Source: Liolophura sinensis (lineage: Eukaryota > Mollusca > Polyplacophora > Chitonida > Chitonidae). From it: DNA of 64,000 nucleotides. Within the stretch, counting starts at the first letter, position 1. Each line of letters starts with the position of its first letter. The position numbers were made by a program, and so were the translations under genes. The stretch covers positions 60,736,984 to 60,800,983 of the forward strand of contig NC_088300.1 in the NCBI RefSeq assembly GCF_032854445.1. Reading direction: 5' to 3'. The notes below the pieces were generated by a model. That model was not told the origin of the DNA. It saw nothing but the letters and a program-made list of their open reading frames with translations, and ran no database searches. Below are positions 12,301 through 23,704 of this stretch, piece by piece.

Positions 12301-15300
12301 TTCATTGGAAAAGGACTACTGGTATCCTGACTCAGGCTCCAACCCTTTGCCTGCTCTATGAGAAAGGATTTCTTTCTCCTGTTTTCATAAACACACTGCT
12401 ATACTGTACTGCAATTCCACCTGACATTTTACTCTTCAGGACAGCTATAAGTTCAAATTAAAATTTCCACTCAAGAGGGGACTGAAAGTTTGAGTGAAGA
12501 TGGTGAAACAGATGCATGTAAGTGTTTGCATGCAAATACATATATGTGCCTATTAATACATGAGCCTTCTGACATAAAAAATAAGTTTTCTGAAGCAATG
12601 TACTCTTTAGTTCTTTACTGTAGAATATGTCAGAAGTTTCAGTCTATGTGTGCACTGAAACTTTTAGAGAGTAAACAAAAAGCAGAAAACGATGCGTTTT
12701 TACAGCAAAAAAAAAGCATTCAGCAAAGTGTTTACCCTGATGGTTTTAATGTTTTATAACAGCCTGGCAGTTCTAGTTTTCTTCACTGAGAGCGCTAATA
12801 CACATCCTATTTAATTACAACATTCTCACACCCACACATCAACAATCCAGAACAGATAAAAAATATTTATCATCTTTTTTAAAATACCTTCAAAAACTTC
12901 AATTAAAAAATTTTGCTTTTTTTTTATTAAATTATTTTTTAAGAGTAATGAATGTCTAGCTGTCAAAAAATAATTTGTTATCTGCTCAATTTTTTACAAT
13001 ATGCAAAAAAACATTAATAGATACACAAATTTGAAAATGTTTGAAGTAAAAGCTATCAAGTGATTAATAATGTTACACATTAGGACAATTTAAGTGCTGA
13101 TTCAAGTTGATAAGATTTTGTCACATATCTGTTCATAGGATTTGTTCAACATCTGAAATTCAACAGTCAAGCAAATGTGGTTAGTAAAACCTAAGAAAAT
13201 GTAAAAGGAATGTCAAGTGCTGTGGGTGGTTTTTACCCTTTGCTTCATTACATGTAGCTGCACGTTCCCTATTGTGTGACACCTTTAAGAAAACATTGTG
13301 ATGTTCCTTTGTCTCATGCCCTCCATGTCATGATTCTGTGATCAGGTCTTAGTTTTAGTCAATGTTAAAATGCTCTACCAGAAAAATGAGCATACTGTAA
13401 CAAACTGTTTATTTCAGTGGAGCAGGTGCAAGAAAACCCACATACAATTAATCATCTAGAGGTTCCAGACCACAAATAGAGTTAAATATGCATATGACTA
13501 ACACGCAGAACAGTTACAGCATTATCCAATGATCCACAACTGTAATATCAGCACAAAAATTTGTTTCTTCAGGAAACAAACAAGGCACTGCATGTGAACA
13601 TGGTGGAATTTGTGTCTTCAATAAAACTTGGGAGTCCAACAACTTTCTGTTAAAACACATACAGTACATGCAGCATTTGTTATATAAAGATAAAACAGCT
13701 GTGGGTGGAAAAAATAGAAGTACATCACTAAGGACATGGAAGAATACTAAAGAAATTCTCAGAAATTTGAGTGTTTTGGGTCAATTGAGGCTGTTGAATA
13801 TATTGATGATCGAATGCCGCAAACCATAGAGTGGTTAACTCTCCAAAGAGAGTCCTGAAGTTGGTAGACATGACCCCAGAGACTGACCTGAAAAGAACAC
13901 TTCTGAACTGTACAATTGTTCCTGATGATATCAAAATCTTTTGCTAATCCACAAATACGTGGGGGAATCTGCGACCACATCTGTCAGATCGTAATGAATT
14001 TCTTTTCATGCTGATGTCCAGTTTATTAACTTGCCACTGGACAATATTCTATAGACTCATGGGCAATAATTCCCTGTCCAATTGACTCCCGTCGCATCAT
14101 TTTCCCTCAGAAGACAAGTTTCCCACGACTTACAAACACACGTCAGGTCAGTGTGTGTGCTGGCTGGAAGTCTGCCACATCAGCCTGACCACAGGAGCGG
14201 GCATGATCACCTAAGTAATCCTACTGGAGCCACTGATTCTCCGGTGTCAAAACTTCTGGCATTTCTGAATTTGGCCTCTAGAGACTACATAGTCACATGT
14301 ATATCTTTTAATGGCTAAAACTGCTCATCATGCAATTAAAAAAAATGCTTAGGAGGTATACCCTTATATTACCATCCACAACTATATCAATTTATCACCT
14401 ATATTCATACATACAAGAGGTAATTTGTATTGATCAAGAGATCGGATTGCAGAAGATAGGAAAGAGCGATGTGCTGTGATGGAAAAATGAAACTTTACGA
14501 CAAGGCAATTAGTGTCATAAATTCAATATCGAGGATAACCAATTGCATATGCCATTTATTACAAAGTTTATTTCCAATAGTTGTGTATTAAAAACAACAT
14601 ATATTCTTGTTTGGGAAACACTGACATAATAGGTGAGCCCTGAGCCTATTTACCATCGAACGTCTCACTCCAACGGATATATAAAAAAGAGTGTATAGTT
14701 CTATTACAATTTCATAGCCGTAAACAAGTTAGGCCACTGGAAAAGAGTGTAACAAAACACAAACCAACTGTAACAAGATTTAACTCATCATATCAGCATG
14801 TGAACAATGTAATCAGTTGAACAGATGCCACAGAAACTAAAACCATTATGTAACCTGAAAGTTGGATAGCTATGACGACAGATGTTGCCAAAATCATCAG
14901 GCCAAAAACAAAGTAGAAACTTCAACAACACCTAGGGCAAACAGACAAACCGTAAATATAAAATTTGATCACCACTGGCATGGGTTTCTCTTGATTTCTG
15001 TGAAGGGTTACGATGATACAGATGTCATCAACGTGGATGTTTTAATCAAGACAGATTGATTAATCCTGCAGCTTGTTTCAGACCAATTGCCACATACTGG
15101 GGCTGGTTCCACAAAGAAATGTTCAAAGTTTAAAAGTTAAACATTTCGTAATTTACGGCCAAAGAATTTCAAATTAGGACAAATTACCATTATAACATAT
15201 ATTTCCCAGTTTTAACACCAGAGATTAGAAAATAGACATTTAGTTAATTCAAAATTCATATTTTAACTTATTGAAGTCTTCTCCTTACTTTGTGAAGTAG

Positions 15301-15718
15301 AACATCCATAATAACTGTGATGCTTATGCTGTTATGTATTACTACCTGAGGATGTGGTTGAAGGTACTGGCTGATCTTCATTCATAGATATGTTTCTACT
15401 AAAAAGAAATCAGCTGCTGCCCGATAGGTCACTGACATTGTTTACAGTTGAACTTTTTGAGATGTATAGGGAAAAACTTGTTGGAATTAATAAGGTTTTC
15501 CAACTCACTGATCATGAATAGATCTCATTAGCAAATCTGTTATAACAGGCTTCCCTTCAGACTAAAAGGTGGATTTCATTTTCTATATTCATGATAATAT
15601 GTGATACAGACTCTGTCCATGAAGTCAGACATGTTGTCTAACCCAACCTTTTTCCTGTTAGAGTTTCTCGCTAGATGCATCCTGATCAATTCATGCTAGA
15701 TTTACAAAAGTTGTATGA
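12301..15718. other. No gene recognised; one splice-like 52-nt block
   Basis: Unique AT-rich DNA. At 14581-14632 (+) a pyrimidine-rich acceptor (TTTATTTCCAATAG) and a TAG|GTGAGC donor enclose 52 nt open in one frame. This is worth checking against RNA but is not significant alone. Two overlapping minus-strand frames at 13728-13980 (68 and 73 codons) show no motif. An ORF of 78 codons at 14082-14318 (+) likewise shows none. Confidence 0.4.
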
Positions 15719-15800
15719 CTCAGTTTGAAGCTCGTCGTCATGTGACTGACAAATTGTTGAGTACAACGTTAAACCCCAAGCACTCACTCAGTGTGAAGCT
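15719..15800 (+). mobile_element. SINE-B/C tail, severely 5'-truncated, with 14-bp target duplication
   Basis: Only the last 54 bp of the element are present (15733-15786), reading CGTCGTCATGTGACTGAC and ending GTTAAACCCCAAGCACTCA. They are flanked by CTCAGTTTGAAGCT (15719-15732) and CTCAGTGTGAAGCT (15787-15800), a duplication with one mismatch. Because the tail is common to SINE-B and SINE-C, the parent family cannot be decided. Confidence 0.85.
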
Positions 15801-16094
15801 GATTGGGACCTCCTACAAAATTTGTTACAGCTGGCTGCACAACTGTGGACTCAAGACAGCGATCAGCATTATGTTCTAAAACAATTAATGGCACAGAATG
15901 TCCATTTCAAAAGTCTATTCAACGCAACGCACCCACTGTCTCAGCACATTCACAATAAAACCTCACATAAACAAAAACAGTTCACCTATGGCAAGGAAAA
16001 TGGATTTTAGAATGGTCCCATAAACAAAGTGCAAGAAGACTTCAGCAAGGCAATAAAACCTTTGGTGTGTACTTAATAAAAAAAAAAAAGACAG

Positions 16095-16186
16095 CATCAA
16101 CAGAAAATGGAACCACAAACGGTTACCTCTCAAATGAAAGTTCCATAATGGCTGATGCAACGGGCAATTTTGGTCATGATTCAAAG
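16095..16186 (+). CDS. Possible internal exon (30 codons), unidentified protein
   Basis: Ends at an AAG|GTGAGT donor that matches the metazoan consensus well. One of three frames is open: it starts with two bases completing a codon and finishes in phase 0. The peptide begins STENGTTNGYLSNESS and ends DATGNFGHDSK, a hydrophilic Ser/Asn/Gly-rich stretch typical of disordered linkers. The same frame is open upstream back to about 15968. The weak point is the acceptor: the AG at 16093-16094 follows a run of A, not pyrimidines. I recognise no family. It may be an exon of a gene with very large introns or a chance frame. Confidence 0.22.
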
Positions 16187-16539
16187 GTGAGTTTAACAGT
16201 TTAAGTGCAAGAACTGTTCCTAACCATTACCTGAAGCCATATAACACATTACCATGATGTCAGCAGAATAAGTGTTATATTCATACAGCCTTCCAAATCA
16301 CTAGCTTAATGTGACAATGATCTTGTTTCTATGTCATTACTCAGTTACATCATTGAATGATGAAATGTGCTCTTAAAGTAAACAATTTTATGGATATAAA
16401 ACGGTTCCAACCGATATATAAACATGACTTTGAAACAATACATAGCGTGATCATTTTTGTACACAAGAGTATCAACATCATGATAGTTTGTGACATTTAA
16501 TAATGGGTTGGAAATAGAAGTATCAGTGACAAAAACTTC

Positions 16540-16556
16540 GGGGGGGGGGGGGGGGG
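16540..16556 (+). repeat. Poly-G tract, 17 G
   Basis: An uninterrupted run of 17 G, able to form a G-quadruplex on the plus strand. Its length is probably variable and prone to sequencing error. Confidence 0.9.
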
Positions 16557-17201
16557 TTGAGAAGCAAAAACAAAATGTTTGTTGGTCAATGAAGTTTTCA
16601 AAACACTTGCCCATTTAACTATTTATCTGCCAAAACCAAGGTTGCAGAATGTACTTTAGCTCCTCGAATTAACCCGCAAATTTTATACTGGAACTGAGTA
16701 TAAGTACTGATGATTTTGATATTTAACTGTCTCAGACACAGTCATACTCTATACGGTTGTCACAGCCAGCTGGCCAGTGTAGTCACTTCACAGATCAAAA
16801 GTGGAATTACAACAATTTTATCCAATTATCATACTACTGCTATTATTACTTCTGCATTCAAGTAGGTCATTTGTCATCTGCAAATGTATACTTTCCTCTG
16901 GTGCAAATTCTCTCTAGATTGCTGTCTGTAACAGCTTGAAGTAATACAGATTCTATTTCAACTGACAAAGATATGTAGCCACGTACATTTTCAAGTTGGA
17001 ACTGTACGTAACAGCTTGTGGAAATACTCTCCCATTTCAGACCCAAAAGACATGATATCTGTTTTACACAGAACAGTTATACAATAAATATTTATACATG
17101 TAATGGAGATTTCAACAATCACTCAAAGGTATTTTACTCTTTGCTAAAAAATGTCTTAAATAGTTATTTAATATATTAGTACATGTATTAATATTTTACT
17201 A

Positions 17202-17500
17202 AATCAACCAAACCTTCCCGTCTAAGCCATGTACTTTCATGGAGATTCATCAGTCTACCATTAAAAGTTGATGTTTGCACCCCTTCTTGAGCACTCAATC
17301 TGAGCCGTCCAGATTGTCTTTCAACTCGTTACATATATACGTCCATTTTTTTAATGTTCAACAAATCAACCAAACTTTCCATTCTAAGCCAGGCCCTTTC
17401 TGGAGATCCACAAGTTGGTCGTTTATAAGGGAACAAGTGGACCCCTTTTTGAGCGCCCAATCAAAGCTGTCCACACTGTTGTTTCAGAGAATCACACTCT
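17202..17500. repeat. Diverged tandem duplication, about 160-bp unit
   Basis: Copy 1 (about 17202-17340) and copy 2 (about 17362-17500) share AAATCAACCAAAC, TCTAAGCCA, TGGAGAT, ACCCCTT.TTGAGC and CAATC..AGC blocks in order, with perhaps a quarter of positions different. On the minus strand, copy 2 is open for about 42 codons (contains DSFDWALKKGS and QKGPGLEWKVW), while copy 1 carries stops in the matching frame. Either an old tandem repeat or a decayed coding repeat; no family recognised. Confidence 0.7.
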
Positions 17501-18424
17501 GAAGCTCTCCATACAAGACCTAGGTGGGAAAAGAACTGAATGGGAATGGTTTGGGCCTTTGTATAAACCCACCACAGAGGGACATAATATCTGAAGAGTT
17601 TGAAATGTGCTGATTAAACCTATGTTGGTTTATTCAACTTGGGGATGATAAAGAACAATAAGCCGGAGGCTAATCAACAAAGTTCTTTGGACACAGCAAC
17701 ACTGTAGATATCAGTGTATAAAGAAATCATTACTGACCAATACCATTCTAATAATTAAGCATTTCTATGCTTGGATATTGATATCCTCGACATGGTTATA
17801 AATGATATGCAAACAATGAAGGAAACAGTCTTCTAGGCGTGTATTAACTTTACAGACAGACTTTGCAATGAAGAAAGAAGTAAAATATTTAGACTGTTTG
17901 CACTTCATGCTTAACTTTGTACAAAACCATGTCTAAAAGCACGCAGAGAGAGCCGTTAAAATCCAGGAACCGCGACTTGGATTGTATGGTCATAATTATG
18001 AGTACACACTTTAATTTAAGGAAATGCACTAAGGAAATGCACTAATAAAATTGCTGTGGGGCTTAAGTTTTTAACTTGTACCAAAATGCACATGTGTATG
18101 CTATATGAAACCAATCATACCCTGCACCAAAGTCTGAATGCCCTGTAATACATGTACATTTACTGACCTTGGAGCGATTTAATCAATGGTGTATGTATTG
18201 ATCTGCTAAACTTACCATTGCTTCTTGGTTAATCAGCAACTCTTATGACAGGAAGGAAGCAAAAGGAAGATCATCTAATTAAATCGACAGTCATGTTACT
18301 AGAGTCTGAAGTCGCTTTACCATAACGGCATGCATGACCCACAACAGAGCTGACGCTAAGAAATATTAAGTCAGATCACAAATGTTTAGTTACTGAGACA
18401 AAAATAGCTTGCAATATAAAGCAA
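17501..18424. other. No gene recognised
   Basis: Unique AT-rich DNA. A short direct repeat GGAAATGCACTAA occurs twice in tandem at about 18020-18045. Nothing else is visible. Confidence 0.5.
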
Positions 18425-18429
18425 AGGTG

Positions 18430-18570
18430 CAGGCCGGCCATGATAGCCCACTGCGGAGCTTCACGCCTTGGCAAATGAGGCTGCGTATTCAAAGGCAGCT
18501 TTTATTGTTTTGGCTGTGGTATGAAGTCAGGAGATTTGCCAGGCATCTGGTGGAGGGTGAAAGGGGGTTT
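18430..18570 (+). mobile_element. SINE-D fragment (tRNA-like head)
   Basis: Has a degenerate pol III B box (GTATTCAAAGGC), then TTTGGCTGTGGTATGAAGTC and GGAGATTTGCCAGGCATC, ending in GTGGAGGGTG. The 24.54 kb copy shares GCTGCGGCTTTAGGTCAG and GTAGGTTTGT in the corresponding place, so the two define one family. The A box is not convincing. Confidence 0.5.
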
Positions 18571-18789
18571 AATGTCCTTGAATGACAAATGTTAAGATAT
18601 AAAATTAGTTCTATCATTAGGATGTCTCAATAAGAGCAAAGAAAACAGAAACAATTTAGCTGCAATTATACTAAATTTATTTATTTATTTGATACCATGA
18701 CGTTTAAAGATTGTTTCATTTGGTGAAATCTTTTAAGGTGAGTACAATTACGTGTAGACAGCAAAAAATTTCTTACAATTTTCACGTTA

Positions 18790-19128
18790 CACAAAGTGAG
18801 GCCATATACCTATACGCTTTTGACCACTGCATTGGCCAAATGGTCATAACAAAGACTTTTAAAATGGTACTTGCTGCCTTGCTGCTCAGCACTGAGTGGT
18901 TAGAGCAAGGAAACATGACTGGTTGGCCCGGTGTCAGTATACTGTGACTGAGTGGGGTATCCTGCCTGGTTTCCCTCTGCATGACATTCGACTGTGGCAG
19001 CAGCACTTTGGTGGCATAGACGCACCCAACCACAAGACGACACAGTATGTGTACACACACCTAATGACCCCACATCGTCAAATGACTGAAAAATTACAAC
19101 GTAAAACCCCAAGCATACAAACATACAT
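18790..19128 (+). mobile_element. SINE-B, plus orientation, nearly full length
   Basis: After a degenerate head comes ACTTTTAAAATGGTACTTGC, then CTCAGCACTGAGTGGTTAGA, GGTTGGCCCGGTGTCAGTAT, a segment with GCAGCACTTTGGTGGCATAG and GTGTACACACACCTAATGAC, and the tail CGTAAAACCCCAAGCATAC. Four overlapping open frames (60-92 codons, both strands) lie wholly inside the element and should not be called as genes. Confidence 0.9.
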
Positions 19129-19720
19129 AAATACCAATATATTTAGGTTATAGACATCAAGGATATATCAAAGTCAAGTCAGAATACCATTAAGGATGCT
19201 AAAGTGAAAGTTCAATGGAGATTTGCCACAATTCATGCGTTTTCATCAATTTGTATGGTAATGTTCTCTATCAATATTTGGACTCGGTGCAGTAGTACTG
19301 AACCAAACCTTAACCATACTAGAACCCAGCGGCTATCTTAGAACCAGAATCAGATCTTTCCTGCAACGCTAAGACCTACGATAGTCCACAAATGGCCAGG
19401 AATATTTAACAGGATTTGATGTATGGGATAATACAACGTGCCTGACACAGACTCAGTTTGAACTGTCTTCCTACATACATGCATGTGTGCTAGGTGTGTT
19501 ACCGGCGATAAAACAGTCTTGCCAGAGATTACAGTATCCCAGCCTGCATATAATTCATGAGGTAATAAATACTACAAAAATAAAAACTTAAGCACTCATA
19601 ACTGTACAGCGATAAGATTTTCCGGGAACGTCTTACCACTTAATTATAATTCAAAAATAGGTTGATGTGTCCAGAATACATGTATGGGCATAAAAATGTA
19701 TGTTACATTCATACCAGTTC
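19129..19720. other. No gene recognised
   Basis: Unique DNA with TACATGTA at about 19677. No other feature is visible. Confidence 0.5.
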
Positions 19721-19865
19721 ACTTATTTGATTGGTGTTTTATCCTGTACTTACAAATCATTCACGATGGCGGTCAACATTATGGTGGGAAGAAGCCAAGC
19801 ACAACTCAGGGGAAACCCATGACCATTCGCGAGTTGCTGCACACCATCCAACATATGACACGCAG
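19721..19865 (-). mobile_element. SINE-A, 5'-truncated
   Basis: Tail at left (ACTTATTTGATTGGTGTTTT), body GGTCAACATTATGGTGGGAA and CAGGGGAAACCCATGACCAT, ending near GAGTTGCTGCACACC. The tRNA-like head is absent. More diverged than the copy at 1.7 kb (several deletions in the AATATTTCACTTATA block). Confidence 0.85.
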
Positions 19866-20427
19866 GTGTCTTAATAACGTGATGCACATTATGTCAAAAG
19901 TCAGACTGGTTAGCTATGAAACACCCATCTACATTTTTGATATTATATTTAATATTGCATATACTGAGATGTAATGAAGTGTATAGTATACATCTATATT
20001 TTGCTAGCGTAGCGACAGAGAGTCTAAATTCACCGACATCTAATGACAGAATTCACTGACAAATTTAATGTACATTGTTCCTGTGCCACTGAACTGATAA
20101 AGTGTCAAGAGGGTATGAATTTCCCGGGGAATAAAGCACATAAAATATTCAATTTCCTCACAGTTATGGCGCCCACAAACTGATTTAACAGTCTGAATCC
20201 ACATGAGTTTAAGTCCCGGGAGATGGATGCTGCTCTTATCACCCTCAACATTTATATTTACGTGAGAAAACACTTATTGACCATATTATAAAAACGTGAG
20301 TATATATTTCATCTTTGTCTACTAAATTACTGAGAACTCTGTAATTAGCAGAAAAACGATTCCCTAATGAACTTTAATAATAACATTATATAGCTAAAGT
20401 AAGGCAGACAGTTTAATTTACAAAACA

Positions 20428-20535
20428 CTCTAGTAATCTAATGGTTTAGAAAGAGTCTGCCTCGAAGTCGGGGGACCTGGGGTCAAACCCTAGTCTGATC
20501 ATAAAAGACATATAAAGTGGTACTTGATCTGAAAT
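20428..20535 (+). mobile_element. SINE-B head (5' end only)
   Basis: Carries the tRNA-like 5' end of SINE-B: an A-box-like CTAATGGTTTAG, GTCTGCCTCGAAGTCGGGGG and a B box GGGTCAAACCC, then TGATCATAAAAGACAT and TGGTACTTG. The rest of the element is missing, so this is a 3'-truncated copy. This cannot come from 5'-truncated insertion and points to later deletion or recombination. Confidence 0.75.
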
Positions 20536-20736
20536 CAGGACAAAAAGGTTTTACTTATCCAGTACAGTTTTGTGCTATATACTATGTGGCTACAAACTGT
20601 AGGCTAAAGTAAAACATTGTTTCTGAACTATAAGTGATGTACACAGGTGAAAGAGAATTAGCACTTAATTCATAAAATAAATGTTGCCAGGAGCTTGTTT
20701 GTAGTCTATGGTCAGAATGTGTTTTGAATTAGCATT

Positions 20737-20796
20737 ATATTATATTATATTATATTATATTATTATTATATTATTATATTATATTATATTATATAT
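20737..20796. repeat. (TTATA)n / (TTA)n microsatellite
   Basis: About 60 bp of ATTATATTATATT repeats with two ATTATT interruptions. Confidence 0.95.
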
Positions 20797-20880
20797 TAGT
20801 GTTATAATTGTCAGCACCAGCCTGTCTGGTAAGCAAAAATGTTTAATCAATGAAGTTCTATATTTTATAAATTTACTTAC

Positions 20881-20979
20881 TTTCCCACAACATTAATGCC
20901 ATCTGTTTCCATGGGATCAATGGTTTTTCATTTGAATTTGTTGGCTGACCTTCTAATTTGTTACTAAATTTTCTTTGAT
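20881..20979 (-). CDS. Possible 99-nt exon, unidentified
   Basis: On the minus strand an acceptor-like site with a short pyrimidine run (CTCTTGCACTCAATAGCAG) precedes 99 nt that end at GAAA|GTAAGT. One frame is open for 32 complete codons, with one base left over at the end. The peptide contains KLEGQPTNSNEKPLIPWKQM and ends ALMLWE. The frame stays open upstream to about 21019. The length is divisible by three, so the block could be a cassette exon. I recognise no family. Two splice-like borders with an open frame between them are expected several times by chance in 64 kb, so confidence is low. Confidence 0.22.
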
Positions 20980-21019
20980 CTGCTATTGAGTGCAAGAGTT
21001 GTTTTTTTTTTCTAGGGTC

Positions 21020-22081
21020 TTAGTACGATTGTAGACTAGCTAAGACACTTTTGGCCCTTGATGTTTTAAATATTTATGTCCTTATGTCTGCAGTTATATA
21101 TCAATTCATAGATAACAGCAGTTGTGATCGATACAAAATCTTCATGAAACAGAAGGCTGTTATCTTTTTTAAAAGAGACATAAACAATGTCCATCATAAA
21201 ACCCATATGTCATCCCTGCATGGATAAACTTGACTCATTTACATCTGTGCTATTATCTTCGTGAAAAAAAAGAAAAAAAGAAACTCACAACAATGCAGAC
21301 AACAAAAACATTTCCGAGTACTGTTTCTCGGAAATGAACGGATCATTGGCGTACTGACACTTTTCACTGAATCTGTGATAATTCAACATTCATCATAGAT
21401 TTTTTCAGCAATAAATGAGTAACAGACCGTACAAAAACGTTTTCCATATATTACAAAATATTAACCGACCACTTCAGTGACACTGAACAGCTCGCTAATT
21501 TAAAAGCTGTTGACTCCTTCTCTACCTAAGAGTACTGGTCTGTAAAATACTTTTTGCACCATTGCGCAGCAGGAAGAAGATCTAACCTATTTTAATATCA
21601 AATAGGGTAGTTGACAAATATAACCATGGCCAATATCAGATTGCGGGAGAAAAAGCCAACAACTCAACAGACCGAGGTTTTCACAATTTATATTACCCCT
21701 TCAATCACTGAGGTCTTCTAGTACACAATGGCCAAACCAGTGATGGGTGAAATGAGGAATTGCTTGCATTGACATCATCACACCACGTAGTCGATATCTG
21801 ATCACTAAAATGTATTTTATGCTCCCATTTTCAGGAAGAGAGTTGCTAAGCGAAAATGACTATACAACTTAACACCTTGGCCTTGTTTTTCAAACCCCCT
21901 TCAGAGACTGGCAATCTTTAAGGATACCATCATGAGCTATACAAAGCCAATTTCCACACCAATTAAAAGTACAGCATGTACCAATTTGGCACTTAATTTT
22001 TTGCAACTATAAAATACATACTCTTCTTTCAAATTCAACAACTCATAAGTATATTAGAACAATATCAATTTTACTTATATA
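21020..22081. other. No gene recognised
   Basis: Unique AT-rich DNA without dispersed-repeat matches that I can see. Short A-rich runs lie near 21270. Confidence 0.5.
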
Positions 22082-22115
22082 TAGCCGGGTATATAATCAT
22101 TTTTATACCCGGCTA
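22082..22115. repeat. Perfect 12-bp inverted repeat with 10-nt loop
   Basis: TAGCCGGGTATA at 22082-22093 pairs perfectly with TATACCCGGCTA at 22104-22115. It would form a stable small hairpin in RNA or single-stranded DNA. No T-run follows, so it is not a terminator in the bacterial sense. Confidence 0.85.
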
Positions 22116-22280
22116 ATGATATCAGACTAAATCATGGGACAAAAATGTTACCACTGTGCCAACTGAACTGAATATATTTTAATATATGGTAGCAGTTAGG
22201 TTTATATATGAATAAAAGTGTTCAACCAAGCTATTTTTCTCTTAATAATTAATAATATTAATTAATAAATAATAATAATG

Positions 22281-22281
<1 letters not shown>

Positions 22282-22350
<69 letters not shown>
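22282..22350. repeat. (TA)n microsatellite, about 34 units
   Basis: Uninterrupted alternating TA bordered by ATAATAATGAT on the left and ATTATTCATTATTATTC on the right. The borders are themselves partly inverted copies, so the whole is palindromic. Confidence 0.97.
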
Positions 22351-22353
<3 letters not shown>

Positions 22354-23269
22354 CATTATTATTCATTATAACTGATATGTAATTCAACTATAATGCATAA
22401 CCAACTTATAATATTGGCTAAAACCATCCTATTTGTCAGGCTTTCTAGATCAAAATCTACACCAAGATTTATAACAATATTGAATATATCTATGTAAATT
22501 GGCATGTTTTTATAACATCTATATCTATAGGCCATAGGACCTAACAAAATTTAGCTATGTTAGAATATATTATTCTAACAGCTACAAAACTTACATTTAC
22601 TTATACAAAAAAAAACAAAGTGCCCTTAAATATTGTTCTGTTTAGATATTCACACTTGATATCAAAAGCATTGTTGCATTTGAAAAAAATTGTGCATCGG
22701 TACTTAAATTATTCACGGTCATGTATTATAACTAGTGTCAATAAAATGCATTGCTTGTTTTAGCACTTAAGTGTTCTTACCCCCAGTGAAAGCCTCACGT
22801 TGGCCACTGGTGGTACTGCACTCTCCCAGAGCACATGGTGTTCATCAGTGTTTAATCATCATTAATACAGACTATGCTATGAAGGTGTCCTTGGGGGGAA
22901 ATTAGCCGGATCTCGAAGCGATAGTCAAGAGGGGCTATAGAGATGGGCAAATATTGGTTCCTACTAATGGATATCTATTGAGAAAACTCGGGCCCCAAAC
23001 AGAGAAAAAAAAACAACACACATAAGGGCTGCAGCTCGCGAAATTGACACAATTACGCAACTGACCTGACGCCCCGTTCATCTACCCCTTCCCCAGCCCT
23101 TGCACGACCCTCAATGGTCTTAAGCTAGCATAACGGTAGTGTGGATAATATGACAGGCCATCTTGTAAATCAAACTAGGCTCTTGTTATGGTGTGAAGTG
23201 ATCGCATGTTTTACTCAAACTGCACCCATCACAAGGGAGGGGTTGGATGTGGAAGAGAGGGCGTGGGGT
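22351..23269. other. No gene recognised; GC rises at 22.8-23.1 kb
   Basis: AT-rich to 22770, then moderately GC-rich. A minus-strand GGGG|GTAAGA donor-like site near 22781 follows about 20 open codons, but no acceptor with a good pyrimidine tract was seen. Confidence 0.4.
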
Positions 23270-23288
23270 GGGGGGGGGGGGGGGGGGG
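23270..23288 (+). repeat. Poly-G tract, 19 G
   Basis: Uninterrupted 19-G run preceded by GGGAGGGGTTGG and GAGGGCGTGGGG within 45 bp. The region can form a G-quadruplex on the plus strand. Confidence 0.9.
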
Positions 23289-23676
23289 AGCCTCATCAGG
23301 TTTTGCCAGCTACACATAATAGCTTTGTGTAGACACCACAAAGCACTTGGCAGAAACAATTGCCCAGTGCAATCATCATAAAAGCCTTTGAAGGGCGACA
23401 GATTTTGGAGCAAATGTGATATCAAAAAGTGTTTTGAGCAAATAGAATGCAAGATTATTGATGCTAATGGCCATGTCAGGAATCCATTACACTGGCCAGA
23501 GAAACCTATTAGAACATCCTGTATTATCATGATGGTGGAATCTTCATCTGAATTTATCCTTTCACGGACACTGTTATAATAGCATCAGGAAACCTCAAAA
23601 ACAACTGACTAGGCTTCATAACACTTCAATGTCCTACAGGACTGACTATATGTGGCCTCCACCAAACTCAACACCA

Positions 23677-23704
23677 CCCCCCACCCACCCCACCCCTGCC
23701 CCCA
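23677..23704 (-). repeat. C-rich tract: canonical G-quadruplex motif on the minus strand
   Basis: Runs of 6, 3, 4, 4 and 5 C separated by one- or two-base spacers. Read on the minus strand these are five G-runs of at least three with loops of one or two bases, a textbook quadruplex motif. It lies about 400 bp from the plus-strand poly-G. Confidence 0.88.

Noticed and set aside
12090-12461. 123-codon forward frame as a gene
   Set aside because: It crosses a decayed SINE-A and has no domain.
14581-14632. 52-nt exon
   Set aside because: Good acceptor but weak TAG|GTGAGC donor, and the peptide is uninformative; noted only in the surrounding region.
18711-19153. Four overlapping frames on both strands as genes
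   Set aside because: Apart from a short lead-in at 18711-18790 with no motif, all lie inside the SINE-B at 18790-19128.
20428-20500. tRNA gene with GGGTCAAACCC B box
   Set aside because: Acceptor stem does not pair, and the sequence continues into SINE-B body.
22282-22350. Replication origin or AT-rich regulatory element
   Set aside because: A plain TA microsatellite explains it.
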